Assembly: GCA_025175895.1 (NCBI GenBank)
Contig: CM045991.1
Coordinates: forward strand, 83,253,174-83,317,173
Source: Wurfbainia villosa
Taxonomy: Eukaryota > Streptophyta > Magnoliopsida > Zingiberales > Zingiberaceae
Direction of reading: 5' to 3'
Length of the DNA: 64,000 nucleotides
The notes beneath the pieces are model-generated. The model did no database searches. It saw only the letters and a program-made list of their open reading frames with translations, and was not told the DNA's origin. The stretch's first letter is position 1, and each line of letters opens with the position of its first letter. Positions 37,001 through 48,942 of the stretch are shown here, piece by piece. Position numbers and translations under genes: made by a program.

Positions 37001-38159
37001 TGTCGGTGGACTATACTCTATACGGTGTCACACGGACGAAGAAGGGAGCGTGCCGAGGTCTTCAAAGGTGATTCTAGGACTTTGGTTTCGCTTGTGTGTC
37101 ACAAAACAATGCTGTCAACTAGCGTTGTCTAGACGTTTAGCTATGGTTTTGTGGAAGGGACATCATACACTCTCCCGATGAGCCACCGCATCTACCGGGA
37201 GCTATCTCTGCCTTAAAAGGATGGGATAGATGGTACGAGGATGCCGAATCAATCCCTACGATGAATGGTTTCCGGTTCCATCGCATCCTTCTAACCACGG
37301 TTATAGAAGATCAGGTTTACCCGTAGGTTCCTTGTATAAAATCCTCTAAATCTTAGATACGAGGGTTGTCACTCCTCTATCGCCTAAGCACAGCAGGTAG
37401 AAAACCAAAGACACATAGATATAGTATAAACAACTTCGAATTGCCAAATTAAACTCAAAGACAGAATTTAACGTGAACCAACATGTAATGTGCACACAAG
37501 CTACTCCCTAATCCTAGAATCGAAGGAACTACTCCATATATATAAGGGAGGAATCACAAGGCATGTACATGTTCGAATACATCAGAAATAAAGTGCAGGA
37601 ACAAGGGATTACAATGCCTTCATGGTCTTCTCTTCGGCATAGAAGTGCAAGCGTGGATCTCTGACGGCGTTCTTCCTCCCCGTTGCATGTTCTTGAAGCT
37701 TTTTAGGGCTTCGGTGTGCCATTCTAGACGTCGTCCCTCCCCCCTAGGGTTTGGGCGGAGCCATCCTTATATAGATATCACCTCGGACCGTTGAAAAATC
37801 CGAAAAAGGCCCTAGTCGTGCAAATCTAGCGGGCCGCCACACGACCATGTGTTTCCACATGGCCAGGCCGTGTGCGGCCCTGGGGTGGCTGATCTCGCCC
37901 ATTGGACATGACCGTGTGTAGCCACACACCATGGTCGTGTCCCACTCTGCGTCTAGCTGCAAAATGTCCTTCTTTTGCTATGAAAGTTCACCTTTTCCCC
38001 CCGAAATGTTGTCCTGCACACAAAAGTACAAAGAGCAGACCTCCGAACCAGAAAATAGGAAATGCATGTAAAAAAGAGTAACATATACATGAAACTAATA
38101 TAAAATGTAATGACATGTGAGCGAAAACTACTCCTAAAATCCTATATGTTTCGCTCACA
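37001..38159 (-). repeat. Left LTR of D, second segment
   Basis: Starts with the H target duplication TGTCG and continues GGTGGACTATAC ... TTTCGCTCACA. It matches 43604-44760. Contains a cluster of CACACGACC/GGCCGTGTG words (37830-37945). Confidence 0.9.
37830..37945. repeat. CACACG/CGTGTG palindrome cluster in D LTR
   Basis: Interleaved CACACGACC, CCATGTGTTTCCACATGG (a perfect 18-bp palindrome when read across its centre), GGCCGTGTG and GACCGTGTG words. The same cluster is in the right LTR at about 44440-44545 with point differences. Confidence 0.75.
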
Positions 38160-39136
38160 TCACTTCTCCCAGACTTAAATCTTTGCTTGTCCTCAAGAAA
38201 ACCTCAGTGCCATGAAATTTAAAAAGACATTGTTCCATACTTAGCATGTTAACTAAATTTATCAAGTGGTATTTACAATCAAAGAAAAATAAATATGTTC
38301 TAGAAATTCACTAAGTTAGCTCCTCGTACTCGTGCTAAGCGAATCATTCTTAGGGGATGCCTATTCCATGGTGAGTTAAGTCATCATCCCATAGCTTTCC
38401 TAAGGTCTCCGGCTCTTAGGCACTTACCTGCCCAAAGCGAGGGTCGTTCCCTAGATCTAGTATAAAGTCTCAAAGGCGTGCTCGGTATTGAGAGAAATTG
38501 GTAGGTGTTTTCCTAGTAACCTAACTTGGTCTCAAAGGGGCACCTAGATTTCCACCCACAATAATTATTTTTTTTATCCCTCATAATCTTCTCTCTCTCT
38601 CTCTTTCTTTTTCTTTGTTTTCTTTTTCAATTTTTCTCTTTCTCTTTTATTTCTCTTCTCTCTTTTTTTTTTCTTCTTGATTTTGATTTTTCCAAATGAG
38701 CTTACACAATCCGAGCATCTCCAGTAACTAAAATACTAAACCTAGAGTCACCTATGAATTCCAAAGTACTAGACTACTGAGATGAATCATAACTAGGTAT
38801 GTACTAGATTCTCCCTTTCAGAATGTTCGACATGTATAGGTGTAAAAATAAAAGATAATCAGTGTAAGTCTAGAACATTCATTAGAGCGAATAAAATAAA
38901 ATACCACGAGATAAATAAAGTTAAGCTACCTATGGGAACAACTCGTGTAAGTAACTTTTTTTTTTAAAAAAAAGATACAATTGAGGCAGCTTTACAGATA
39001 ATAAAAACTAAGTACTGAAAGAAACTCAACAACCCATGCATGAATAAATGAATGAAAATACTAGAAAAGAAACTACTACTAGGAAACAAACAAAATAAAC
39101 TTTGGGGTCCCCCCAGACTTAAACGAAAATATACCT
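38160..39136 (-). mobile_element. 3' noncoding region of D
   Basis: Polypurine tract next to the LTR (minus strand GTCTGGGAGAAGTGA). No frame supported. Contains GCTTGTCCTCAAG-like text near 38186 (typical of Athila/Tat 3' regions), and a pyrimidine-rich low-complexity run at about 38580-38680. Confidence 0.65.
38580..38680. repeat. Polypyrimidine low-complexity tract
   Basis: CT dinucleotides followed by mixed T/C runs over about 100 bp within D's 3' noncoding region. Confidence 0.85.
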
Positions 39137-40402
39137 CTAGTATGGAGGACAAGGTGGAAAGTCTGGGAGCCTCGACATCTCTGGATCCTGGGAGAACCTG
39201 CTGTTGAGCCGCTGATGCCAAATGTACATGTGGTCGATCTGGGAGCTGGTGGATGCAGCGGTTGCTCGGAGCTCCTCCTCCCTAGCCCACTGTGCCTGTT
39301 GGGCATGCATGTGCTGCCACATCTCCTGGCGGTAGGCGGCCTCCTCCTGGAAGTATATGCGGCCCTCGTTATAGAACTCCTCAGCCCGCTGGAAGTGCTC
39401 CCGGAATCCCTAGAACTCCGCCTGCGTGTAGGCGCTCTGCTCCTCCCATTGCTGCCTCTGCATCTGCTTCTTGGTGTATATGTCGTCAAGGCACGATCGG
39501 ATCTCTGAGAAATCATAGGCCAACGTACCTGCATCCTACTCAAAGGTGAAAAAATGTGGTGGTGCAGGTGCAGACTCATGTCGGCGTGGACTAGGTGGGC
39601 TCCTATGCATGTGTGGACTGGAGGGAGAGTGATGCAAAGGGGGAGAGATGGGCGTCGATGTGGGTGGTCCCTCATGTGGAGGGGACTCCACTATTAGGTC
39701 CAAGCGCCAGTTGGCATGTGTAGTGATGGTGGTACGATCAGGGTCGGGGAGCCTAAGGGCCGTCAGATTTTTCCTTACAAAGCATAAGGAGTGTCCTTCT
39801 CTCACAATCATCTTCATGGTCATGCACACTCCTAGGTTGATCCTAGGGCTCTCCTCTATACTCTCTAATGCAGTGTAATCGTACCCCATCCTGTGACAAA
39901 TGTGGGTAAGTAAGCCCCCCACATTAATCTCTCCTCGTATTGCTTTGTCCATCTTCACTAAGTGTCTGATGAAGTGGGACCCTACATCGATGCTACTCCT
40001 TTCTTGTAGCATGCCCTAGAGGCAAAGCAACTCGCTAGCTCTAACTCCACCGTCACTCTCCCCACGACCAAATATAGTACTGGCCATGATGTGATGGAGG
40101 TATCGGAAGACGAGATTTTGGAGGCACGACGCTTTGGCCCTAGAAGGGTCATAAGTGTGCTCCCCCGTCAACTTGGTCCAAAATACCCGAGCGTTGAACC
40201 CAATAGGGATTCTTCTCTCTCCCCCACTCGTCAAGACAAAGCATGTGTTCCACTGGTGAAGGGTCCATTCATGCTCAACGTTAAAAAGCCTAAAAGTTAT
40301 CCTACCCTCCTCGCTCTCTCTACCTATTAAAATTTTTGGCTCTAAGGAACTCAAAAATTCTAGAACTATCCAAGGGTAGGTTGGGTGCCTTATTCCCATC
40401 AT
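39137..40402 (-). pseudogene. Athila-ORF1-like protein of D (decayed)
   Basis: A minus-strand frame followed from 40402 to 39137 with stops at 40016 and 39536. The first part (residues ~30-60) has a GRITFRLFNVEHEWTLHQWN-like stretch, then GFNARVFWTKLTG and a RYLHHIMASTIFGRGESDG stretch. The second has HLVKMDKAIRGEINVGG and HICHRMGYD, then a Pro/Ser/His-rich region, and the third a Gln/His-rich tail. This pattern (FRLF, FW..LTG, ASTIFGR, GG.LT.I) is that of the Athila ORF1 family found downstream of pol in Athila elements; its function is unknown. Assignment is from memory of the family and moderately sure. Confidence 0.65.
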
Positions 40403-41142
40403 CTCTTCCTACCACATTTTTTGCAAATAGGGCTTGAATATCACCCAACGACCCTAAAGACTTTAGCAAATCTTCATCTAAGTACCTAGTAGAGTGAGTT
40501 TACGAGTAGAAAACATATTATATCTATCTCTATGTTTATTATTGCGAAAAAGAAGAGTGGGTAGGGCGTTACCCCCCTCCGGAGCTTGAGGGGCATCGAC
40601 TCTCCTTGTTCGTCGCTCCGAAGCATCGGATCAAGGTGCTACATGCTTGGTCCTCCTCATCCTTGCTTCTTTTGGCTTCCTTTGAGGTTAGAAGTGCTTC
40701 TAGGTGGCGGGGAAGACGAAACCACACGGCTAGGGCAAGAGCACTCGAAGCACACGACGCAAATGGGGTGAAAACACACGGCTCACTCCTTTTAACCTTG
40801 TGCGACACGACTGTGTGAAAACACACGGCCAGGCCGTGTACGCCTTGAGTCAGTCAGGCCCAACCATGGGAAAACACACGGCCATGCAGTGTGCCCCCAT
40901 TTTTTTGCCCATTTATGCACCACGGTTCGAATTTCCTCATACACTTCACCGTGTAAGCTAATATGAATTTTATTTTTGCCTAGCAACGTTTTTTTCTAGT
41001 CCTAATTCTAAATGGGATGGAAATCAAAATTAAAATTAAATAAATGTAGACAATACAATCAAAGGGAAATCTAAAACTAAACTTGGATTGCCTCCCAAGA
41101 AGTGCTTTGTTTAAGGTTGTTTAGCTCGACCACACTCCACTA
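40403..41142. mobile_element. Noncoding spacer of D between ORF1-like frame and protease
   Basis: Where Athila elements carry RT, RNase H and integrase, D has only about 740 bp with no frame. It includes AACACACGGC, CACACGGCCAGGCCGTGT and ACACACGGCCATGC palindromic words (about 40760-40900), the same words as in D's LTRs. Confidence 0.7.
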
Positions 41143-41950
41143 TCAACTTGGCTCTGGAGGTTCAGTGAATCTCCATTCATCCGTCTCGGAAGCTTCATCT
41201 AGTGGTTCTGACATCATTCTGCTAAACGTGAAGCCGTCGAGGTAGGGGGCTCTGTGCTCCAAAAGGCTGAAGAGGAGGATCTCCTCATATACCTCCACGG
41301 AGATTTGGTGTGCCTTCACGTCTATGCACGCCCCTGCAGTCACTAGAAAAAGCCTTCCCAGAATGATGGAATTCTAGGGATCTGGTCCTGTGTCCAGTAT
41401 GATGAAGTCCGTGGGTAACACGAAATCCTCAATCACCACAGGCACGTGTGCCAGCAAGCCGACGAGTTACTTGACTGAGTCATCCCCCATACGAATACCA
41501 AGATTCACTGGTTGAAGCCCATTTAGTCCCATCTTCAGATAGTTTGCGTAGGGCATCACACTAACTGATTACCCCAAGTCGCATAGAGCTTCATCGAAGC
41601 TCTCCCCATAAATTGAGTAGGGGATAACAAATTCACCGGGGTCCTCAAGCTGTAGTGGAGTCTTATCTTCAATTTCATCTTGGTCAGGTAGGGTGGTAAT
41701 CATGGCTGCACACCCCTTGACGAATTTGCTACTCTGCCCCACTCCTTCCTCTTTAGCTTGACTCATCGGAGAGCTCTTCACAGGTTGCGACACGATTTGG
41801 GCTATCTGGGTCACTTATGTCTCCAACATCCTGGTGTGACTTGCAAGACCATCAACGGTGGCCTTCAAGTCTCTGAGTAATTCTTTAGACTTTTGTTGTT
41901 GGCGACGAAATTCCTCATTAACCTTAGTTTGGGTAGCAATGAAATCCTCT
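41143..41950 (-). pseudogene. Protease region of D (decayed)
   Basis: Minus-strand pieces 41814-41569 and 41343-41143, joined by decayed sequence. The first holds DPGEFVIPYSIYGESFDEALCDLG and then a stop where the Gypsy protease active site DLGAS has its Ala; after the stop SVSVMPYANYLKMGL continues the family pattern. The second holds VTAGACIDVKAHQISVEVYEE, the end of an Athila protease (family: FLATAGAxIDVKxG). Upstream (41950-41830) lies a coiled-coil-like KVNEEFRRQQQKSKELL region, the usual Gag tail. Confidence 0.75.
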
Positions 41951-41954
41951 ATCA

Positions 41955-43013
41955 TCAGTTACAGTGTGGACTTTTGTGGTCGCTGCCCATTTCCCTCATG
42001 CTGCCCATACCCCCTGATGGTTGTGAGTTTCCCGAGTTATTCTTATAGGAAAAATTTGGGTGATTCCTCCATCCGGGATTGTAGGTATTGGAGTATGGGT
42101 TGTTGGGCCTTTGGTCATAGTCCTCAACCGCGTCAATATACTCAATCTGCTCCTCTGAGGTTCCCTGCCCTCCATAGTGGTCCTCTCGATACGCTGCTGC
42201 TCCCTCTCCAAAGTCAATGGCCATGCATGCAGATGAAAGATTCAAAGATTCGGACCGTCTGCTGAACGCGTCCATCCTTGCTGCCAGGTGGTCCATGGAG
42301 TTAATAGTGTATCATCCCGCTGTAGGCGTAGGTTGACCACATTCAGAAGCCCATTGATAGTGGTTCTGGGCCACCTCTTCTATCAGCTCCTCTGCTTCCT
42401 CTATGGTCTTGTTCATTAGTACTCCTTCTGAAGTAGAATCCAGGGACATCTTCATGGCGTACGCAATCCCATTGTAGAAGATGTGGATCACCAACCACCT
42501 CTCTAGTCTGTGGTGGGGGCATTGATAGAGTAGCCCCTTGTAGTGATCCCAAGCTTCGAATAAGGACTCCCCCTTCTTCTGGTGGAAGCTCGTGATGAGA
42601 TGGTGCATGTGAGCAGTCTTGCTTTGTGGGAAGTATTTGTTCAGAAATTGCTGCTCGCATTGCTCCCATGTAGTGATGCTCCTCGAAGGTAGGGAGTGAA
42701 GCCATGCCTTAGCCTTATCCCGCAATGAGAACGAGAATAGGCTCAGGCGGATTGCATCAGTAGGGACTCTGTTCATTTTCATTGTCGAGTAGATTTCTAG
42801 AAATGCCTCAAGGTGTCGATTTGGGTCTTCAGTCGCAGCTCCCCCGAATTGACTCTGCTGAACCATATGTATGAGTGTCGATTTCATCTTAAAGTTATTT
42901 GCCGAAATAGATGGTCCATCTATACTCGGCCTAAATCCTCTAGCGCTAGGAGTTGCATAGTCCCGTAGAGGTCGGCTACCTATGTTCACTTCGGATGCCG
43001 CTTGATCCTCCAT
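41955..43013 (-). pseudogene. gag: Athila-type Gag of D (one premature stop)
   Basis: Starts MEDQAASEVNIG, with retrotransposon Gag core: MVQQSQFGGAATEDPNRHL, AIRLSLFSFSLRDKAKAWLHSLP, TTWEQCEQQFLNKYFP, SFHQKKGESLFEAWDHYKGLL, CPHH, IFYNGI. TGA at 42312-42314 interrupts the frame; the same frame continues (INSMDHLAARMDA) to the Athila signature NPYSNTYNPGWRNHPNFSYKNN region near 42050. Gag forms the particle in intact Athila elements. Confidence 0.9.
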
Positions 43014-43370
43014 CCTTCACTGCTCTGCTTTTCGGCGATGAAAGGTTCATTCGATTTCTAAGTCGATCGAAATCAGGCCCTCCGATCCTAAGCGTCTAAG
43101 CATACGACGAACCGAGCCACACAAAAAAATTAGGAGTGCTACCTAATCCAAAGAGGCAGAAAATAAAATAATCTAGCTAATAAAACCTAAGATGCAATAA
43201 TGAAATGGAAAACTACTGCTAAAAATAAAAATTAAAAACTAAATCTAAATATGGAAAATATAAAACTAAAGTAAATAAAGAAAACTAGAAAGAAAATAAA
43301 GCAAGTAAATAAATCTAATCCTAATTCCGATCCAATTTTCCATTGTTCGATTCGATATCGAATCGATCAG

Positions 43371-43388
43371 TCCCTGGCAATGATGCCA
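43371..43388 (-). other. Primer binding site of D
   Basis: Minus strand TGGCATCATTGCCAGGGA, six bases inside the right LTR. It resembles the tRNA-Asp primer site used by Athila/Tat elements (TGGCGCCGTTGCCGGGGA); the differences are C/T and G/A transitions, mostly at CpG. Confidence 0.75.
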
Positions 43389-43394
43389 AAAACT

Positions 43395-44760
43395 TGATGC
43401 ATGCGGACGCAACCTCAAATCTCACGATGGAGGCTGTCGAGGACTCAAAGCGTGCGCTCGCGCTTAATTCCCGCAAGTGCACGGATGTCGTCAAGTAATA
43501 AAAAATTATCGATCCCACAGGGACTGAAATTCGAATATCGATATGTTCAGTGGTTGAAATTGTTCGGAAGTAAACTCTAAGAGGTTTCGATTTGTGAGGG
43601 CTGTCGGTGGACTATACTGTATACGGTGTCACACGGAGGAAGAAGGGAGCGTGCCGAGGTCTTCAAAGGTGATTCTAGGACTTTGGTTTCACTTGTGTGT
43701 CACAAAACAATGCTGTCAACTGGCGTTGTCTAGACGTTTAGCTATGGTTTTGTGGAAGAGACATCATACACTCTCCCGATGAGCCACCACATCTACCGGG
43801 AGCTATCTCCACCTTAAAAGGGCGGGATAGTTGATACGAGGATGCCAAATCAATCCCTACGATGAACCGTTTCCGGTTCCATCGCATCCTTCTACCCACG
43901 GTTACAGAAGATCAGGTTTACCCCTAGGTTCCTTGTATAAAATCCCCTAAATCTTAGATACCAGGGCTGCCACCACTCGTATCGCCTAAGCATAGCAGGT
44001 AGAAAACCAAACACGCATAGATATAGTATAAACAACTTCCAATTGCCAAATTAAACTCAAAGACAGAATTTAACGTGAACCAACATGTAATGTGCACACA
44101 AGCAACTCCCTAATCCTAGAATTGAAGGAACTACTCCATGTATATAAGGGAGGAATCACAAGGCATGTACATGTTCGAATACATCAGAAATAAAGCGCAG
44201 AAACAAGGGATTACAATGCCTTCGTGGTCTTCTCTCCGGCGTTGAAGTGCAAGCGTGGACCTTTGGCGGCGTTCTTCCTCCCCATTGTGAGTTCCTGAAG
44301 CATTTTAGGGCTTCGGTGTGCCGTCCTAGCCATCGTGCTTCCCCCCTAGGGTTTGGGCGGAGCCATCCTTATATAGATATCACCTCAGACCGCTGTAAAA
44401 TCCAGAAAAAGCCCTAGTCGTACAAATCTGACGAGCCACCACACGACCGTGTGTTTCCACATGGCCAGGCCATGTGCGGTCCTAGGGTGGCTAATCTCGC
44501 CCATTGGACATGACCGTGTGTAGCCACATGCCCTGGTCGTGTCCCACTCTGCATCTAGCTGCAAAATGTTCTTCTTTTACTCCGAAAGTGTACCTTTTCC
44601 CCCAAAAATGTTATCCTACACACAAAAGTACAAAGAGCAGACCTCCGAACTAGAAAATAGGAAATGCGTGTAAAACAGAGTAACATATGCATGAAACTAA
44701 TATAAAATGTAATGAGATGTGAGCGAAAACTACTCCTAAAACCCTATATGTTTCGCTCAC
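43395..44760 (-). repeat. Right (5') LTR of D
   Basis: TGATGCATGCGGACGCAACC ... TTTCGCTCAC. The final A is missing because E begins at 44761. Gives the uninterrupted sequence across the H insertion point (43600-43610). Confidence 0.9.
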
Positions 44761-46315
44761 TGATGTGTACGGTATTTGTGTCATTGTACCGTTTCAAATT
44801 AATTACCAAACCCCCTAACTACACTAATATAGCATAGTGGATGGCCCATATCATTTCCTAACGAATGTAATCGACAGAATAGAAAACTTAGGATGTCTAG
44901 TTATTGCTTTGAGTTTTCTATTGAAGATGAGGGTTTGGAATTCAAAAGACTAATCCTACTGAATGAAAGACAATGCAAACAAAAAATATTCGAAAACATA
45001 AAGGAAATACAGGAATTTAAACAATAATTGAAATGCAGAATAGTATAAATGTAAAGCAAAGCATGAAATTAAATCTAACCTAACTAACTACAATCTACTT
45101 ACTAAAGAAACATTTCACCGAACACTAAGCAAGCGTGAAAGAAATCAAACCAAGTATGTGCAATCTAAACATGGAGGATTGAATCTACTACAAACATTCA
45201 ACAAGCTAAATCAAAAGACAATAGAACACATCAACTGAAGGATTGCTGGAAATTGCTATGAAACACTGTGAACTGCTGCCCGAAGAAGATGAAGGCTGGA
45301 AATTGCTAATCAGAGCTGTTGATGGGCTGGAAAGAATCTGGCCAGAGGTGGTGACGGTGGATGGAGTGGCTGGCCAAACTGATCGGAGGGGGATCCCCAC
45401 TCCGATTGGTCGGCTGTGGTAGAATGGGCAGAGCAGAAGCTAGGATCCTAACTCCCGTCCGTGGATGAAGAAGAAGTGGATGGCCGACGGAGGAGGTGAA
45501 GTCGCAGCTGTGGAAGATTTGTTCGGTGGCACAGTTCGGTGGAAACAGTGAAGATGGCTGGGCACCGATCACCGGAGAAGGAGGGGATCTCCTTCCTCTC
45601 CAGTGACCGATGGGGAAGGGGAGAGCGCGACCGAAGGAGGGCGGAGGTGCGTCGGGCGATCGAACGGAAGAAATGGGAAATGTCGGCTGCCTAATAATGG
45701 GAAAATGCTAGATTTTTAAAATCCAATTACCTCAACCGTCCGATCAAAGCTGTCTCAATCCCAGCCATCCATTGAGCTAGGTTTAATTGCTGTGATTAAT
45801 CCATTAAAAAGGTTGTGCATCCAATGGCTGAGAATTCTCCGACTTTGAATGGATGGATATGATCAATTTGAAAGGCCGATCGCGATCAACTTGATCTGGA
45901 TGAATGGTCAAGATGTCCAGATCTAAATGTATAGACCGGATCGCTCCAGATGTAGATGGATCGCTCAGATCAATTAGATCTCATCGGACGGTCAGAATTA
46001 AATAGATCTGAACCCTTGATTAAATTGCCTCTGATCTTGATGAAGGGCTCAGATTCTTCTAGCTTAAAATGCCCATTATGACCCTTCGATGAAGCCATAT
46101 TTTATCCAACTCGAGTCTAATCCATTGGCCCATCTCGATCCCCTACGATTAAGATATAAAATTTGCATATAAGTCTAAAAATTAAGAGAATTTACAATAA
46201 GATCCAAAAATATATCCAACTCATAAAATATGTAAATAATCGATAAATAAACACACAAGAGGATTAAAACAGTGATATTAAGGACCAAAATAACCTGACA
46301 AAATGGTAGTTATCA
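44761..46315 (-). repeat. Left (3') LTR of E
   Basis: TGATGTGTACGGTATTTGTG ... GTAGTTATCA, 1555 bp. Its start matches the sequence at 63971. The region 45880-46030 is rich in AGATCT/GATCTG/CAGATC words. Left TSD should be CTCAC (44756-44760). Confidence 0.85.
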
Positions 46316-48089
46316 ATTCCCCCACACTTATTCTTGCACGTCCCGAGCAAGTAAAGAAAACTAAAAGTAAAATGAAAGTTTGTTTCCCTAGCAATTCCTA
46401 ATCATACATAAAAAATCGTGAAAGAAAGTTAACTAGGATTATCAATTCTTAAAGACTCAAGCAATTATGGACTCAAATCTTACATAGGTTAACAAAACAT
46501 GGTGACTTCAATCCATCATGAATAGACTAAGAATGATTAAGCCTCACAAGGTAAGTGGTGGTTTCTCTCGCTCTCAAAAGCATGTAATAGTAGAGTTCAC
46601 TCAAGCTACTCATGGTTTATGAACTACCATATGCTTGCTTTTCTTCTACCTTCACCACTATATACACATAAGAATGCACAATCACTGAAGGCTTATTAAG
46701 AATGTAAGGGAAACATGAATACAAGAAAAATGACAAGATCTATGAAAGAAAAGAAAGATAAGAAATGAAATAGCTAAAGAAATGAAAGAAGAATATATGA
46801 AAATACTAGAATGCTACATAGATGAGTACAAGAAAGCATTACCCTAACAATTTTTTTCTTCCAACCCAATAAACATGTAAACAACCCTTATCACATTCTT
46901 CAATACAAATCTACTCATGATATACAATAAATCTCTCAATAACTGTAACAAGGGATGTCGTTAACAAAAATACTATCACACAAATAAAAAAAAATGAAAG
47001 GCACCACATGTCAAAATTTCCACAATACCTTTTTTTTCATGGGCACCCAATTTATTTTTTTTTTTCAACTTTTTTTTTTCAACATGTAGTGCACTTCTCT
47101 ATGCTCCAACATCAAGCTCAGCTAAAAAGATAAATAGCATGACTAACTCATGGTGATCAAGCACGACTTGCCTATGCTTACACTAAATTTCCCTGAGCTA
47201 CTCTCTCCCCCACACTTAAACTTTTGTCCGTCCTGGGCAAAAACTCATTATGGAACATCCAATATTCCATATCCAAAAATAGAAATGGAGAAGAAATGAC
47301 ATGATGTAGGAATAGAAAGACAATAGAATGAATAATGAAAATAGCATGACATATGATAAGAAAATTATTTTAGTAGCATGTGACAACAAAAGTAGTAAAG
47401 GAAAACAAGTGAGATTGCCTTCATACTAATCATGCAAACCTATGGTTGTGTAGTCTCGAAAGAATCAAAGCAAGTTCTAGAGTTATAATGACCACAAGTG
47501 CACCACACACAAGCAATAAAAACAGGCACAATCCTCACTAGGAATGAAAAAAAATCATCTCAATCTATCAACATAGAATCCATCACCAAGTAGTAACCAC
47601 ATGCAATCAAATAATCCATTCAAGTCAATAAATCCCAAAATTCGACAATCAAATTTAACTAGCTTTCACGACTTCTAAGAAGATATAAAGGAATGCGTAG
47701 GAAATTTATTTGAAAATCTGATAAAACAAAAACTCAACAACCAAAACTTAACAACTAAAACAAAAAACAAATGAAGTAAAAGAAACATATATACAAAGGA
47801 AAATAAAAGAGGTGAGATGGAGCAAACTCCCCTGAGGTCCTGGCAATTGAAGAAGATTTAGCAGGAGGAGCCACCTAGGTAGTGGAGTGCTCCGAAAGAA
47901 ATCTCGTCTCAGTGGTTGAAGAAGATTCAGTGTAAGCATCCATGTCGAGAGTGGAATGGACTGAATGGGGGTGAGCGCCTTCATGGTGTGATCATGATAA
48001 TACTGTGCTGCTCCCTACAATATGATCACCTCATCATAAGTAATCTCTGGTGGTCGAAGATGATTCAGTAAAAGTGTCTAGCCTTGAGG
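46316..48089 (-). mobile_element. 3' noncoding region of E
   Basis: Polypurine tract next to the LTR (minus strand AAGTGTGGGGGAAT). No supported frame for most of its length. Contains CTTTTGTCCGTCCTGGGC (near 47220), similar in style to the D 3' region, and T-rich low-complexity runs at about 47028-47082. Confidence 0.65.
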
Positions 48090-48942
48090 CTAGATTATTG
48101 CATATGTTGTTAGGGCCTTCATCAGCAAAATTCTTGGAGTCTTCAGCTGTGATGGGAGTGTCCAGTCTGGGGGAAAAATCCAGCTATCCATCACTCCTCC
48201 GTCAGGCTTATCGAATGGTTGCACAACTAAACATAAAATATTTATAGGCACTGTCTCCTCTGCAATAAAACTACAAATAGAAGCAGCTGACAACTCACTA
48301 ACATTATCCTCAACTAATTTTTCTGATCCTGCTTCCACTGCAGATATCACAGTATCAATGGCATAAATGGCATCACAAAATAAATCCATGCCACTAGTAT
48401 CATCATCCACTTCATCTGCTACAGCAGCAACTTTATCTACAAATTCACATCCATCAGTATCTGCAATAACATCATAGCACAAAGATTCACAGGAGTCCTG
48501 TGGAGCGGCTGAATCATAGACATACCCATCACTCACTCCACAATCCATCTCCCTACGCACGTCAATATCCATAGAAATGGTCTTTGACGGAGGCTGAAAG
48601 GAATCCTGAGCTTGTATCTGACTGATGGATGATGCAATTTGATCTAGCTGGATTTGTAAATTTTGTAGCTTTTCTTGTTGCTGTTGATGACTATTTCTCA
48701 TTTGTTGCTGCAATATTGCTAGCTGCAAGAACTTTTCTAGTGTATTTTTTTGACTGGGAGCAAGGGTTTCTTCATTGTAGTTTTGATATATTGGACTCTG
48801 ATATGCCGAAAAAGGTTGATCATACAGTTGTTGCTCATTTCCATTATCAAAGCTCTGATGATCAGTCCACCCTGAATTGTTGAATTGAGGTTGAGGAATG
48901 TTCTGTTGTGTGCTTCCATACTTGAACCCTGAATGATCCATC
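48090..48942 (-). pseudogene. E ORF, C-terminal part (Gln-rich, Gag-tail-like)
   Basis: Minus-strand frame of 283 codons from MDHSGFKYGSTQQNI. N-terminal part is rich in Gln, Asn and Tyr; residues ~60-110 form a predicted coiled coil (LEKFLQLAILQQQMRNSHQ, then QEKLQNLQIQLDQIASSIS), like the segment between Gag core and protease in Athila/Tat elements; the rest is acidic with no recognised domain. The frame continues upstream across the F insertion at 63488. I do not recognise an enzymatic activity. Confidence 0.65.

Larger units (their letters stand above)
27923..44760 (-). mobile_element. Athila-like Gypsy element D, non-autonomous, interrupted by H
   Basis: Left LTR 27923-28134 plus 37006-38159, internal 38160-43394, right LTR 43395-44760. 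Minus-strand order: tRNA-Asp-like primer site, gag, protease, palindrome cluster, Athila-ORF1-like frame, polypurine tract. RT, RNase H and integrase are absent. Left TSD is probably CGAAT (27918-27922); its partner is outside the window because E inserted at D's right end. Confidence 0.88.

Noticed and set aside
39215..39549. Two plus-strand frames (97 and 85 codons)
   Set aside because: Antisense of the Athila-ORF1-like frame, which has the better family match.
45306..45572. 88-codon minus-strand frame in E LTR
   Set aside because: No recognisable motif, within a GC-richer LTR part; a second copy cannot be compared in the window.
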